A stretch of DNA of 64,000 bases. It comes from Drosophila pseudoobscura (Eukaryota; Arthropoda; Insecta; Diptera; Drosophilidae). The translations under genes and the position numbers were made by a program. Positions 1 through 12,672 of the stretch are shown piece by piece (the stretch's first letter is position 1; every line of letters begins with the position of its first letter). The stretch spans positions 3,162,001-3,226,000 of the forward strand of contig NC_046681.1 in NCBI RefSeq assembly GCF_009870125.1. The letters run 5' to 3'. The notes beneath the pieces are model-generated. The model saw nothing but the letters and a program-made list of their open reading frames with translations, made no database searches and had not been told where the DNA came from.

Positions 1-586
1 TCTAGTGAGTCAGAGCGGGAGAGGAAGAGAGCTGCAGACGCTTTGTTGCTATTGCTTTCGCTTGCTTTTTGCGGTCGTTGCCCAAATTGGGAAAAAACAT
101 GCGCAGGCAGCGGCAGAACAGCGACGCGGGCTCTGAGAACTCTTCCTGATTGCTGTCTCTGTCTAGCTCTCTGCTCTCTGCTCTCTCTTCGCTGCCTTAT
201 CTCTCTTTGGCGCTGGCTCTCAGCGGAGCACGCAACCTGTAGCACGCGCGAAATGTCTGCCATGGAAAATTGTTGCTCTTCAGGGGAGGCTTTTCGAGAT
301 TTTTCGGGTGGGTGGTCCGGTCTGGTCTGGTCTGGTCTGAAAGCCGCCATATTGTTTTAGGGGTTGCTAAACAACAACAGCAACAACTGTGGGTGCCAGG
401 GGGATGCAGTTTGTTCGTGTTGTAGCTGCGCTCTGGTGCTCTGCTCTGCTTTTTCTGGACCTGGACCTGGACCGGACCGGCATTCAACAGTTCGGCATGA
501 GAGTTCATTCTCTCTTGTGCTCAGGTCTATCGCTCTGCTCTCTCGCAGCTTGTTGCCGAGTATGCATGTGAATATGAGACTATTCC

Positions 587-618
<32 letters not shown>

Positions 619-1089
619 TGATTTTTCGCCTGTTCTGTCTCGGTAATTTTTGACGTTAATTTGCAAACCGGGAGCAGACCCCACTGCACTGACGTAGGCA
701 GCCGCCTCGTGGTATGCAGAGTTGCATTTCTTTCTGCATATTTGTGTGGTCCCCAGGCACAGGACGTGGTCTCGGTCTCGCTCATTCTGGAGGCGGCGAT
801 AACGAAGTCGAGACGCGGTCGCCGTCGACTGAGTGGCTGCTGCTGCCGCCGCCGCTGCTGCTGCTGCTGCGGCTTGGGAGCTTTACCCGGGTCGCTGCAT
901 TATGCGCAAAGTTAGTTTTGCAGGGAACTGAACTGCCATTCGCGTCACGTCGCGCGGGGACAGTAGATGCCCTTGCCCAGACACGCTTGTCTCATTCCAC
1001 CGTGTCCAGACATAATAATAGTGACTAAGACGATCCTCGAACGGAAGTAAATGTTTTAAATACAAATTTTGTTTTGTTTTCCATTGCAG
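1..1089 (+). other. upstream noncoding region or 5' intron of brat
   Basis: No convincing coding sequence is visible. The stretch has CT-rich (GAGA-type) runs near 120-200, a short CA/TA microsatellite at about 588-620 and a CTG-rich tract at about 838-870. It ends in a good splice acceptor (TTCCATTGCAG, AG at 1088-1089) leading into a noncoding exon, so at least its 3' part is probably intron of brat. The first brat exon or exons and the promoter may lie inside it or to the left of the window; I cannot place a start site. Confidence 0.45.
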
Positions 1090-1373
1090 CAGTTTGTGCG
1101 CGCACCGCCATTAACGGACAGCACCCAAAAGTATGCTACACAAATCTGTTTCAGCGTGTCCCCGCAAACAAAAGCAAAAACAAAAACAAAAGCAACAGCC
1201 ACACAACTACAACTACAAGCACAGCGACCAGAGAGCAAGCAAATTAGTGACTGCGGAGAGCAACAACTAGAAAGAAGAGCAACAAAACAACCACAAGCTG
1301 AGCAACGGAAGAACGAAAGCGGAGCCTAGAACATAGAAAATTCAACAAGACATACAAAAACAAAACAGTAAAG
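1090..1373 (+). other. 5' UTR exon of brat
   Basis: This block is bounded by a good acceptor (AG at 1088-1089) and a consensus donor (AAAG followed by GTGAGT at 1374). It is A-rich, with CAA/ACA-rich runs typical of Drosophila 5' UTRs. It contains no usable ORF joining the brat CDS. The following intron (1374-2319) ends at a pyrimidine-rich acceptor (CCCTACAG, AG at 2318-2319), 48 nt before the chosen brat ATG. The boundaries come from splice-site inspection only. Confidence 0.5.
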
Positions 1374-2319
1374 GTGAGTCGTCGCCCTGTCCCTCTCTCA
1401 CGTACGTTGGAGTTGTGTGCGGGATGTGTGTGTGACTGTGTGTGTGTGTGTGCATGATAAATGTACTACAGTCTAGACAGTTAAACAGCTCCTCTCCTCT
1501 CTCCTCTCTCCCTCAAACCGATTTCTTTTCGCTCACTTTCCGCTCCCCCGCACATTTTTCGGGGTTGATGTCGCTGCGTTCTCTTCGCTTTACCTCCCCG
1601 TTCGCGATTGCCTTTTACGTTGATTTCCTTGTTGACGGAAGTTCGGAGCTGGAACTCTGGAGAAGTTTCTTTTTGTTTACTGTTCGGCGAGGGGTATGTG
1701 TTTCTTTGCCCTGTCCTGTTTTGGCCGTGCAAAGTTTTGCCCAAGGCAACGGACGAACCGCTGAACCGTCGAACGAAGGGAATGAATGTGAATGAGGGCT
1801 GCGGTGCTGTCTGCTTGCGTCTGGGTGCGTTTATTGCATTTTGTTGTGGGGGGTTGCAGGACTCTATGACGAGGGGAAAGGGAATCCTGTGACTGTGGCT
1901 GCTTTCATCCAGGGCAGGGTACAGCTTCGCTTTGCTTCCGTCTGCTTCCTTCAATAATTTGAATGGTCTTTCCCCTTTCCTGGAGTGATGGCGATAGTGG
2001 GGGAGGAAACAGGGGTGCGACTGTCTCTTTTGGCCCGACTTTTCTCTTCGAAGATGTCACAGCTGCGAGGGGGGATTAGAGGCGGCAATTACCGACAAAT
2101 TATGGAGACAAAGAGGCTCCTGTGGGACCCAACTCTGCGCTGAGGTGCGGAATGGGTGGAAGGGGTGGGAGCGGGGTGGTTCAATCAGTCGCAGGGAAGC
2201 AATGCTCCAAAGGAAGTGTCTAGACAAATGAACAAGACAAATTAATGAATGATTCCGCATGTGAACTCAACTTATCTAATTTTATCGTCTTTCCCCCTTT
2301 CTTCCACTCTGCCCTACAG
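1374..2319 (+). other. brat 5' UTR intron
   Basis: Intron of 946 nt between the noncoding exon and the coding exon, with donor GTGAGT and acceptor TACAG. It contains TG repeats near 1425-1452 and CT-rich stretches near 1490-1515. No coding potential is supported, and the short ORFs here do not resemble proteins. Confidence 0.5.
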
Positions 2320-2367
2320 CTGTTACTCCTAACGGTCAACGAAGCCAACGCAGGCAATTACACAAAG

Positions 2368-5300
2368 ATGGCGTCCTCGCCGACACCATCTCTGGACTCG
2401 ATGCGGGGCGGGGCGAACTCGATTGAGTCGTACGAGCACGCCGGCTACCTATCAGACTCCCCGCTCACCCTGAGCGGCTCATCGCCACCGGCAAGCGACT
2501 CGGCGATCTGCAGCGACGAGTACACCAGCGTCGGCAGCGGCAGTGTCGGCGTCAAGACGCGATCGGACGTGACCGTCATCAATGGCCACCACCCCATATC
2601 GGCCTCCGTCTCGTCCAGCTCGTCGGCCAGCTCGTCCTCCTGCTCGTCGTCCTCATCCTCGTCGAGCTCCTCGTCGTCGTCCTCATCCAGCTCCTCGACC
2701 AGCGGCCTGAGCGGGTGCGGTAGCACTAGCAGCAGCGTCATCAGCGCCACCAATGTGTCCTCGAACGGACCCGGCGTCATCGGCAGCAATCTGCAAAGCT
2801 CCGCCAGCGGCAGCACCTCGGGCATCAGTAGCCTGGTCGTGGGCGCGGGCAAAGGTAGCTCCAGCAATGGCAGTGCCTCCTCCAACACATCCAACGGAAG
2901 CAGCAACGGGAACGGCAGCTCCCCGCCCCGCTGCACCGCCTGCAAGAGCAAGTGCAGCGACGCGGTGGCCAAGTGCTTCGATTGCCAGAGCTACCTGTGC
3001 GCCAACTGCGTGACGGCCCACGAGTTCATGCACTGCTTCAACGGACACAACGTGTGCCTCATCAAGGGGTTTGACGCGACAGCCCTGCCCCTGGCGGTGA
3101 GCCCGCCCAGCAACAACCCGGCCTCCAACGACTTCAAGTACGCCAGCTCCCTGACTATGATGCTGCAGCAACAGCAGCAACTCGACTCCCAGCAGCAGCA
3201 GCAGCAGCAACAGCAGCAACAACAGCAACAACAACAACAACAGCAGCAGCAACAGCAACTTCTGCCCACCCAGCCCATGTCGCAGCTCTCCAAGATCGTG
3301 CTTGCCGCCGCCGCCCAGGCCAGCTCCCAGGAGCAGCAGCAGCACCAGCACCAGCAACAGCAACAGGAGAGCCTCTACAGCTCAGTGCACCAGCAGCGGC
3401 AGCTGTTTTGTCCGCGCCACAAGCAGGAGCTGCTCAAGTTCAGCTGTCGCACCTGCTGCATCCTGGTGTGCAAGGAGTGCATCGTTCTGGAGCACTCGAC
3501 GGGCCTGCACGAGCTGGAGAACGTCCAGTCACCAGCCTTGGCCACGGCGGCCGCCACTGCGGCTTCCGCGGCGAACGAGACGGCCCTGCAGACCCTCCTG
3601 GCGGACATGCGCGGCAAGATCGGAGAGATCGTGGGCATAGCCGGCAATTCCGACCAGAATCTGACCAAGGTCAAGCTGCAGTACCAGAAGGCGCACAACG
3701 AGCTGAACGAGACGCACCAGTTTTTCGCATCCATGCTGGACGAGCGCAAGACGGAGCTGCTGAAGGAGCTCGAATCCCTCTACTCGGCCAAGATCAACAG
3801 CAACAACGCGTGGTTGCAGCGCTCCCGGGATCTGATCGACAAGGGCCTGGCCACGTGCGAGGCGGTGGAGCGCTCACCCGCTCCTCCCTCCGCCTTGTTG
3901 GCGGAGGCCCTTCTGCTGCGCAAGTCTCTGGAGCAGCAGCTGCAGACCGCCATCCAAGACATGCAGCTGCCCTTCGAGATGGAGTTCATGTCCAACTACC
4001 AGTCGATCCAGGCCGGCGTGCGCAACACCTTTGGCTATATCCGGGCCAGCAGCTCTGACGGTGGCCATGGCGCCCTCAGCCAGGCCAGCAGCGCTCACGG
4101 CAAGCAGCCGCCCATCGCTCGGCCCACGCAGAGCGCCAGCAACAGCAGCGCCAGCAGCGCCGGGAGCCACAGCCACAGCCACCACCATTCAGGCGGGCAG
4201 TCGCAGTCGGGCGCCCAGCACCATCACCACCATCAGCAGCTGCACCAGGCGCAACAGCACCAGCTGCAGACCCAGTCGACGCTCCACGGCCTCGGCTTGG
4301 GTCTGAGCGGAGGCCTGCTCGAGAGCAGCTCCGTCGGAGGGGGGGCGTACACGAATGGCAGCAGCCTGCTGCTGAGTGGTCGGGAGCGCAGCACCCTGGC
4401 CGTGGAGCAGCACTTCGGCGAGCTCCTGCCCAAGAGGGGCGGCTACAGCGGCAGTGGATCCGGATCGGGAGCCGGCACCGTGGCCCACTACAATCCATAC
4501 GAGAAGTGGAGCAACGGGGGCAGCGACAACCTATTCTCATCGGTGGGGGCCGCCAGCGGCGGCAGCTCTGCCGTCGTGGACGCGTTTGCCAGCCAGCTGT
4601 CCAGTCTGTCGTCTGGTAACGGGGCTGGGGGCGTGGTGGGGGGCGGCAGCGCCGTGAGCTCAGAGTCCCTGCTGGACCTGACGAACAAGCTGCTCTCAGC
4701 CACCATCTACCCGCCCAAGTCGCAGATCAAGCGCCAGAAGATGATCTACCACTGCAAGTTCGGGGAGTTTGGCGTGATGGAGGGCCAGTTCACGGAGCCG
4801 AGCGGCGTGGCGGTGAACGCGCAGAACGACATCATTGTGGCGGACACGAACAACCACCGCATCCAGATCTTCGACAAGGAGGGCCGCTTCAAGTTCCAGT
4901 TCGGTGAGTGCGGCAAGCGGGACTCGCAGCTGCTCTACCCCAACCGCGTGGCCGTCGTCCGCAACTCGGGCGACATCATCGTGACGGAGCGGTCGCCGAC
5001 GCACCAGATCCAGATCTACAACCAGTACGGACAGTTCGTGCGCAAGTTCGGGGCTACAATCCTGCAACATCCGCGCGGCGTTACGGTGGACAACAAGGGG
5101 CGGATCATCGTGGTGGAGTGCAAGGTGATGCGCGTGATCATCTTCGATCAGAACGGCAACGTGTTGCACAAGTTCGGGTGCTCCAAGCACCTGGAGTTCC
5201 CCAACGGCGTCGTCGTGAACGACAAACAGGAGATCTTCATCAGCGACAACCGGGCGCACTGCGTCAAGGTGTTCAACTACGAGGGCCAGTACCTTCGCCA

Positions 5301-5565
5301 GATCGGCGGCGAAGGCATCACCAACTACCCCATCGGCGTGGGCATCAACTCGAACGGAGAGATCCTCATCGCGGACAACCACAACAACTTCAACCTGACC
5401 ATCTTCACGCAGGACGGGCAGCTAATATCGGCCCTCGAGTCGAAGGTGAAGCACGCCCAGTGCTTCGACGTGGCGCTCATGGACGATGGCAGCGTGGTGC
5501 TGGCCAGCAAGGACTACCGCCTCTACATCTACCGCTACGTGCAGCTGGCGCCCGTGGGTATGTAA
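2368..5565 (+). CDS. brat: Brain tumor (Brat), TRIM-NHL translational repressor
   Basis: This is a single coding exon for 1,065 aa. The ATG at 2368 (MASSPTPSLDS) is chosen because it follows the splice acceptor at 2318-2319; the frame stays open upstream only into intron sequence. Domains in order: serine-rich N-terminus with a poly-Ser run (about residues 80-111); B-box 1 with Cys/His zinc ligands (about 188-233); poly-Gln (about 267-297); B-box 2 (about 346-390); coiled coil (about 403-550); a His/Gln/Gly/Ser-rich linker; and a C-terminal six-bladed NHL propeller (about 797-1060) ending VQLAPVGM. There is no RING domain, as expected for Brat. In the family the NHL domain binds RNA (hunchback, with Pumilio and Nanos) and recruits d4EHP to block translation; Brat also segregates asymmetrically with Miranda to stop neuroblast self-renewal. 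It is slightly longer than my recollection of the D. melanogaster protein (about 1,037 aa), probably through homopolymer expansion. Identification is secure. Confidence 0.97.
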   Translation: MASSPTPSLDSMRGGANSIESYEHAGYLSDSPLTLSGSSPPASDSAICSDEYTSVGSGSVGVKTRSDVTVINGHHPISASVSSSSSASSSSCSSSSSSSSSSSSSSSSSSTSGLSGCGSTSSSVISATNVSSNGPGVIGSNLQSSASGSTSGISSLVVGAGKGSSSNGSASSNTSNGSSNGNGSSPPRCTACKSKCSDAVAKCFDCQSYLCANCVTAHEFMHCFNGHNVCLIKGFDATALPLAVSPPSNNPASNDFKYASSLTMMLQQQQQLDSQQQQQQQQQQQQQQQQQQQQQQQLLPTQPMSQLSKIVLAAAAQASSQEQQQHQHQQQQQESLYSSVHQQRQLFCPRHKQELLKFSCRTCCILVCKECIVLEHSTGLHELENVQSPALATAAATAASAANETALQTLLADMRGKIGEIVGIAGNSDQNLTKVKLQYQKAHNELNETHQFFASMLDERKTELLKELESLYSAKINSNNAWLQRSRDLIDKGLATCEAVERSPAPPSALLAEALLLRKSLEQQLQTAIQDMQLPFEMEFMSNYQSIQAGVRNTFGYIRASSSDGGHGALSQASSAHGKQPPIARPTQSASNSSASSAGSHSHSHHHSGGQSQSGAQHHHHHQQLHQAQQHQLQTQSTLHGLGLGLSGGLLESSSVGGGAYTNGSSLLLSGRERSTLAVEQHFGELLPKRGGYSGSGSGSGAGTVAHYNPYEKWSNGGSDNLFSSVGAASGGSSAVVDAFASQLSSLSSGNGAGGVVGGGSAVSSESLLDLTNKLLSATIYPPKSQIKRQKMIYHCKFGEFGVMEGQFTEPSGVAVNAQNDIIVADTNNHRIQIFDKEGRFKFQFGECGKRDSQLLYPNRVAVVRNSGDIIVTERSPTHQIQIYNQYGQFVRKFGATILQHPRGVTVDNKGRIIVVECKVMRVIIFDQNGNVLHKFGCSKHLEFPNGVVVNDKQEIFISDNRAHCVKVFNYEGQYLRQIGGEGITNYPIGVGINSNGEILIADNHNNFNLTIFTQDGQLISALESKVKHAQCFDVALMDDGSVVLASKDYRLYIYRYVQLAPVGM

Positions 5566-7641
5566 ACACGCTCGACATCCACACCCACAACCACAACCAG
5601 AACCGCAACCGCAACCGCAACCGCATCCACGTGCGGAAGGACCTGTGCCTGTGCGTCTCTCACTCACTCTCTCAGTAGTTTGACTTGCGCGGTCACTCTC
5701 CCACCACTCTCTCACCTGTCACCTGTCACCTGTCACCTTCTTCTCATCTTTCCTATGTCCCATCCATGGACCATGTCTCTCTCTCTGACTCTCAAATCCT
5801 AGGGTAGCGAGCAGTAGGCCCGCTCCGCTCTGTAACTCGCTCAGTAACTGTAAACACACGCACACTGTTGGAACGATTTTTATTACCTTATAAATTATTG
5901 TTGAATTTTGTTTTATTTTTATATACATATATATTTACACTGTTAAGCCTAGTTTTTACTTTTGTGTGTATTTGTTTATGATATGTGTATGTATTCATGT
6001 TCATGTTCAAAAGTTGGAACGCTTCCGCCCCCAGCCCTAGCCCCAGCCCGCCAATCCCCTTCGACCCCCTTCACCCTATCACACAGGCCCCTTGTTCCCT
6101 GCTCCCTCTCTCACGTGCGCAAGTCCAAAGTGGATAAAAACAAAAAACAAAAACAACAACAAAAACAAAAAACAAGAGCAAACCACGAAATAAGAATTTT
6201 TATATAAATCATAATAATAATACCAGAAGAAGTCCCTCCACTTTCTCATGTTCGTTTTGAAGCTACGGAAGAAGGAGCAAGAGAAAACATGAATTAAAAA
6301 TAATATAACTAAAACTGAAATCTAACGAGACATAATTAACGATTAGCTGCTTATAACGACGAGCGATACTCGAAGAAGGGTCGAGTCGAGTGGAGTCTAG
6401 GAAGAGCGTAATTATTTGATAACCGATTGTAATTCTAGATGTATAACTGCGCAGATTGTTTGTTATTATTATTCTTTGATTGCATAAACATTTGATACAT
6501 ATATATATATTATACAACTGTTTTTATGTTTATAAATTATTTTTTGATTACATTACTATCTATTGATTACTGATTATTTATAAAAACCTATTGCTTAAGA
6601 AATGTTTGCTACCTTTATACGAAAACCGAACCCGATCCCCCGAGCCCGAACTGAGACCAAACCGCGACACAACAGAATTCATTTTTTATACTCGCCTAGT
6701 TTTACGTTTGATGTTTTCTATTCCATTGTTTTGCTATTTATACACCATACCACACCACACCACACCACACCACACAAGAAAGTATCTTAAATAATAATAC
6801 AACCAACACAATATTTGCCGTTTCTTAATTTTAAACCCAACACAAACACAAACAGAAACAGAAACAGAAACAAAGACAAACACAAACATACGCAAACAAT
6901 TAGCCTAAGTCGTAATTGTTGATCCTTTATTTACGAGTATTTCTGCAATCAACACGCAGCTCGTGGTCCCGCAGTTTCGATGCAATTTGAACCTATTAAT
7001 GTTCCAATTAAAAGAATGCATAAATCAATTTTAAAGTAACAAATACATTTAACTGAAAGTTGGCAATCAGCGCAGAAGACTTAACATTTATAACTACTAT
7101 AATTATACAACTATGTAGGTACACGTATACAACGGGCGTACACGTATATGTATGTGTATGTGTCCCCATATTTACATACGCATAGATGCGAGTGTGTAGG
7201 CAAACACTTGAAGAGTGAAACGAAACAAAAATCTCAAATAATTTAATAATTATTAAAGAAACGTAAGGAAAGGAAAGGAACGGAACGGACGGAGAGGAGA
7301 TGAGAGGAGAGGAGGGGCAGGCAGCAGCTTCGCTACACTCCTTACGCTTGTGGCGTGCACTGTATCCGTTTAAGGCATTTACTTTGCTAACTAAAGTGTT
7401 CTCTAAGTGTTAGTTAAATAATAATTAATGATTAGACGAGCAGGGGGAATATGTAAGGAACCGAACCTTTTGAGACTACAAACGCAACATTAACAGGAAC
7501 AGCATTTAAAAAATGTTTATTTTGTAATTCTTAAAGTAATTAATCTCTCTCTCTCTCTCGCTTTTTTTGTTGGTTTTGCTAGGAGCCCCATGTGTCCCAG
7601 CAGGCCCCGACCCCGACCCCGTCCCCCCACCATGACCTCCT

Positions 7642-7644
<3 letters not shown>

Positions 7645-7672
<28 letters not shown>
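7645..7672. repeat. (CA)n microsatellite
   Basis: About 14 uninterrupted AC units lie within the presumed brat 3' UTR, just after a C-rich stretch. It is a plain dinucleotide repeat. Confidence 0.9.
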
Positions 7673-7675
<3 letters not shown>

Positions 7676-8859
7676 AGCAGGTATTAGACTTCTTGAATAT
7701 AATTATTATACATACCTATGTATTACTTATTTAACTATGCTAGTGCTTTCATTGTTTGTTTTGGAAAAACGCTTTTCTTAGTGTATTTTATTTTATTGAA
7801 TTGTATTTTTTTTTGGTTTTCTACGATTATTTTTGTGTGTATTTATTAAGTGAGATTATTATATATACGAGCATATATTTTGTAGTTCTCTCTTGTTGTA
7901 TGTAACCCCCATTGACTTGAACGACTATTGTAACGATGAATGATGTATTGATGTATTGATGTATCAATGTATTGATGTAGCTGTAACGACGACGACGATG
8001 CAATGATGCAACGGGGAGGTAAACGAAAGTATTGTACATTTTCCGTGTGAGAAAACTTTTTACTTGACAACCAAAAAACAAAACCACAAAAAAAACTAAA
8101 AACTAAAAACTGTTGAAATTTTTTTATATACAAATTGTTGAAAGAAAGAAGAAAAAAACTGCTATCGGTACCATCAATAGATTGATGGTATTACACACCT
8201 TCATAGCTGATTATGTATAGTACAGTTCAGTACATGCATATATGTATATGCTAATGCAAACTATTTAATTGTATTGTATTTATTAGCATTTTGGATGGAT
8301 TAGCACTGACCGATTCCGGCGAGGACTTTAATTTTTGTATTTTGTGCTTGCGTAAACTTGTTTTTATGTTGATCAACTATTATTATCATTATTATTAGGT
8401 TTTTAAATGTTATGAAACAACCACACCCACACACCCACCCACAAACACACACACACACAAATGAAAAAAAAAATACATTTAAACTTAGTATTTAAAAAAA
8501 AAAAAAAAAACAAAGAAAACAAAAAACTCAACCCTCTGCTCCACAAATTGTTGTAAACCGTTGTCTACACGAAGCACACAATCCAACAAATGCCACAAAC
8601 AAAATAAAAACAAAAACCGAGAAACATTAAAGATTTTTATATATATTCTGATACAAAAATACCCCCACTTGTTTGCTTTATTTATTTAGTAGTTTTATTT
8701 GGTTTGATTTATTTTTTAGTTGATTTCCATAGTTTGAACAGTTGCGATGCAGTGAACTGTACAGTGCACACCCCTGACGCCCCCAGTGGACGCCCCCGAG
8801 ACCCCATCTTTCTGCTGTCCCCCCTCCCCATCCCCCTTGTCCGTAGTAGCGGTATAACC

Positions 8860-8894
<35 letters not shown>

Positions 8895-8901
8895 GTATAT
8901 G
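8860..8901. repeat. (TA)n microsatellite
   Basis: AT dinucleotide run with GT interruptions in the presumed brat 3' UTR. It is palindromic by composition. Confidence 0.85.
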
Positions 8902-10127
8902 ATGAATGTATGTTGATAAACATTTGATGAATTGAGAATCTAATAGACTGTGCAACAACAAAAACATAAGGAAAGCCGAAACAACTTTTTTTTAAATAAA
9001 AACATACATATGGATATGTTTCTCTATACATATACGAAAATTGGTCAAGAAGAAGCCACACACAAACACACACACACCCACACAGGACACTCTAAGGAGT
9101 CATATTTCTGATATGCATATGTTTGTATGTATAAGCTATCAAAACTAACAACATGGATAGTACTCGATGCCCACGTACTCGCATATGTATGTACGTGGAT
9201 GCAGTTTTATTTCTGATAATCCGAATCGATAAACGTTTTACATATACCGCCAACTAACTGTGCTCTCCCCTAAGTATACATATACACGAATATATATACA
9301 TACATATATACTCGTATATAGATACCTATATAGGCGCCAAACTGAAGCATCGGAGCGGTATAACTCTCCCACAACTCTGGCTCTGCCTCTGGCTCCCGAC
9401 GTTGGCGTCGTACACACACTCGTACGTATGTACGTACATGTAAACCGATTTATATATGTTAACATTACCTATATAGTATATGTACATGTAGTTGGCCATT
9501 TGTGATTAGTTTTTCGGGGAAAAGTCTCGTTTTCCCCGCCCAAAAACAGGACAAGAAAAGAACAGAACAGAACAGAAGGGGAACTTGAAGGAAAAGTAAC
9601 ACCATCGGTAGGAAGGCGCAAGGAAGCAAGAGAACCGATCTTTACGGATTAGAGCTAAGTGTAAGTGTTGTTTAATGAATGGAAAGAACAGTCCAGTGCA
9701 TGCTAGTGTTGGAACTCACGCGTACATATATACATACATATATACACTTACTTATGTATATACATTTGTATGTGTATGCATACTACTATTACGACTATTA
9801 TTTGATGTGATTGTTAGGAGCTCTATATGAACGTTGAATGGAATCGAAGCGGAATCGGAATCGAAATCAAACGAGATCAGTCCTCCCAAGAACTGGTCTC
9901 TCTGTCTTTTTTCGAGCTGGCCATGAGGCTGGGCTGCCAGGCAGGCACTCCTTCCATGGAGGACGAAACCTAGGCTACACTCGTAGGTGTCCATGCATAT
10001 GTACATATGTATGTACATATATGTTTGTATGTCATATCTAAACCAGAAAACCAAAAGTCATTTTAATTGTAGTTTATATTTTTGATAAATGTTATTAAGG
10101 AAAAGAAACCAAAAGTAAACCAAAGGC

Positions 10128-10157
10128 ATTCGTATTCGTATTCGTATTCGTATTCGT
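10128..10157. repeat. ATTCGT hexamer tandem repeat
   Basis: Five tandem ATTCGT units within the presumed brat 3' UTR. Confidence 0.85.
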
Positions 10158-12589
10158 CGGCGTTGTTGAGCATGTTTGGAGCATGGAATTTAAATTTTGT
10201 AAAAAATTCTAGTAGATCGGATCGGATCGATATCGACAGACGTCAATACGGCCCAGCAGCGAACTAATAATAAACCAAAACCCCAGAACCCCAAAAGTAA
10301 AAGTAAATTAAAACTCAAACTGGCTTCGTAGAAGTGTTTTTAAGTATTACTAGACTATGCCTAAAGGAACCACTCGAGAAATGCTTAAACACTATTTAGT
10401 ACATATATAGGAGGCGTACGAGTATATCTAACTGAATAACCAAATGATTATGCGTGTCTATGCTCGGGGCAGCCAATGCCAGTGCAGAACGAGCTCGGAT
10501 CGGTTCGGATCGAATCCGAGTCGAATTCGAATTCGAATCCGAGTCGCTTTGCCTTGCGGCGGCCCCGACAGTTTTCTGTAAGTAGAATTTTAATTCTTAT
10601 ACTAGTCGGTCAAAGCGTTTTAACAGAATATAAGTATACAGTATATATACAGATAAATATACATAAATCGTGAGAGTATATACGGTATAAATTGATGTAT
10701 GTATGTTCAATATGCATGCTTGAGTAGTGTCTGTTTTTATGTGTGTCATTGTGCGAATCGTAATATTGCAAAAAAAGTATTGTTCTTTCCCCTCTTACCA
10801 TTACCCTCTTACCACAGTGGGTCTGTATGGGTATACAGATTCCTTCTTTTGGCGGGTAGCAATCTCAATCGCAATCGCAATCCCAATCCCGATCCCAATC
10901 CACATCCCAACCACAACACAAACATAAACATAAACATATACATAATTGATAAACACTAAAAACCAAACAAATAATTGACTATGACTGATTTTATACACGA
11001 ATTGAAAACATTTACACAACAAATTATACACATATACATGCATAAACATATATATATTTATAATGTTGCTACTATATAACGAATCAAGTTGAAGTTGAAG
11101 CCCGCCTCCGCGGGGGCTCTCTCTCCATCTGTAATACATTTACACACTAGGCTACTTCTGCTACATAAGCCGTAAGTTATGAACAGTATATATATATATA
11201 CGATATATATATCTACAAGTATACATATACGAATATATTTATGTGTGTGTTTAAAGGCAAACAACCCAATTTAGTAGAGAACTTACCACTTTTTCAACAC
11301 TCGAAAACAACAAAATCTTAGACTGCTTCGAAAACGTAAACGTGAAACTAAAAAACTTAAAAACCTAAAAAAAAAAACTTAAAAAAAAACTAGAAAAACT
11401 CTTATGTGAAATAAAATGAATATGAGACTCGTTTAGGGAATTTTTCTGAACAGACTTTTCCGTTTCCGCTTTTCCACGCTGCACTTGTTTAAACCGAGGA
11501 ACGAAGACTCAACTGATTTTAGATGGAAACTGATCTTTCACTCTCTCAAGACCCTTGAACTCTAACGCGCAAGACATCCACAAACACAAATAAATATATA
11601 TGAATATTTTCGCTAATTTTTCTAGCTGCAAAATACAATATTTATATACATAATATACATATACATTCATATATAACCGATAAACATAAACATAGTGCGT
11701 ATACATAAAAACGAAACACAAGGCATATTAACTGTTTGTTGTTAGCTGCTTATTCTTCCTATTGAAGACTAAAAAAAACAAAAAACAAAAACAAAAACAA
11801 AAAGAAAAACTATAAAACGATTCATATCCCAAGCATTTTTGTAAGTTTTAGAGCAAGGCAACGCATTTCAAAAATAATAAAAAATTGTTAGGAATATAAG
11901 GTAAAAGTTAATGAAACTTTAAATGAGAACCAAAAGGGCAATGGAAAATGCAATAACTAAATAAGCGAATTCTAATGATTTGTTGATTATTTATTGATAT
12001 TTGATATTTTATTTCCCGCATTGCTTGTATTTTAGTTAGTATTTGTAAGGCGGATATGAGGACGCATACTATATTGCCAGGAATCCCATAAGAATGTACA
12101 CTTTCGATTTCCGATTTGTTGGTATAATTTCCTTTTCGTTGTTACCCATTGATTTTAATTTTTGTACCCCCTTTTTTTTGCAGTGTTGCACAGCAAAAAC
12201 CACGACAGCATCAGCACCCAAAGCTTGGCAGACAGAATACAGCATTTCATTTGAAAAGAAAGAAAATACACTCGTATCTAATCTATGTATATTATAGCTA
12301 TTATTAACAAACATTCCCCATTTACTTCTGCTATGTTAAATTTGTTGTTTGAGAAATCAAAGGGATCCGTTCAATGTACACAAGCAATGAAGGATGCCGA
12401 TGCCATTACCTACCATAATCTCGCATAAGGACATGTGGACAGTTGGACAGTTGGACAGTTTTCGTTATGCAATTAATTTAAATCAATTTCGGGACTCAAA
12501 AATGTATATGAATGCACACTGGTGTACGTACATATGTACATACATATGTATGTATTTCCAATTAGTGTAAATGAGTCTCTACGGTCGAA

Positions 12590-12672
12590 CCGCACACAAA
12601 CACACACAAACACACACACAAACACACACACAAACACACACACAGAGATACAGATACAGATACAGATACAGA
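12590..12672. repeat. CA-rich and CAGATA compound repeat
   Basis: Interrupted CACAAA/CACACA units are followed by several CAGATA hexamers. The ORF on the opposite strand here is only the translated repeat. Confidence 0.8.

Noticed and set aside
2445-3363. Long minus-strand ORFs opposite brat, including poly-Leu and poly-Cys frames
   Set aside because: They are shadows of poly-Ser and poly-Gln codons in brat and have no start context or domains.
8678-9073. ORFs of 70-131 aa across TA and CA repeats in the brat 3' UTR
   Set aside because: They are translated microsatellites (Tyr-Ile, Val-Cys and His-Thr runs) with no protein features.
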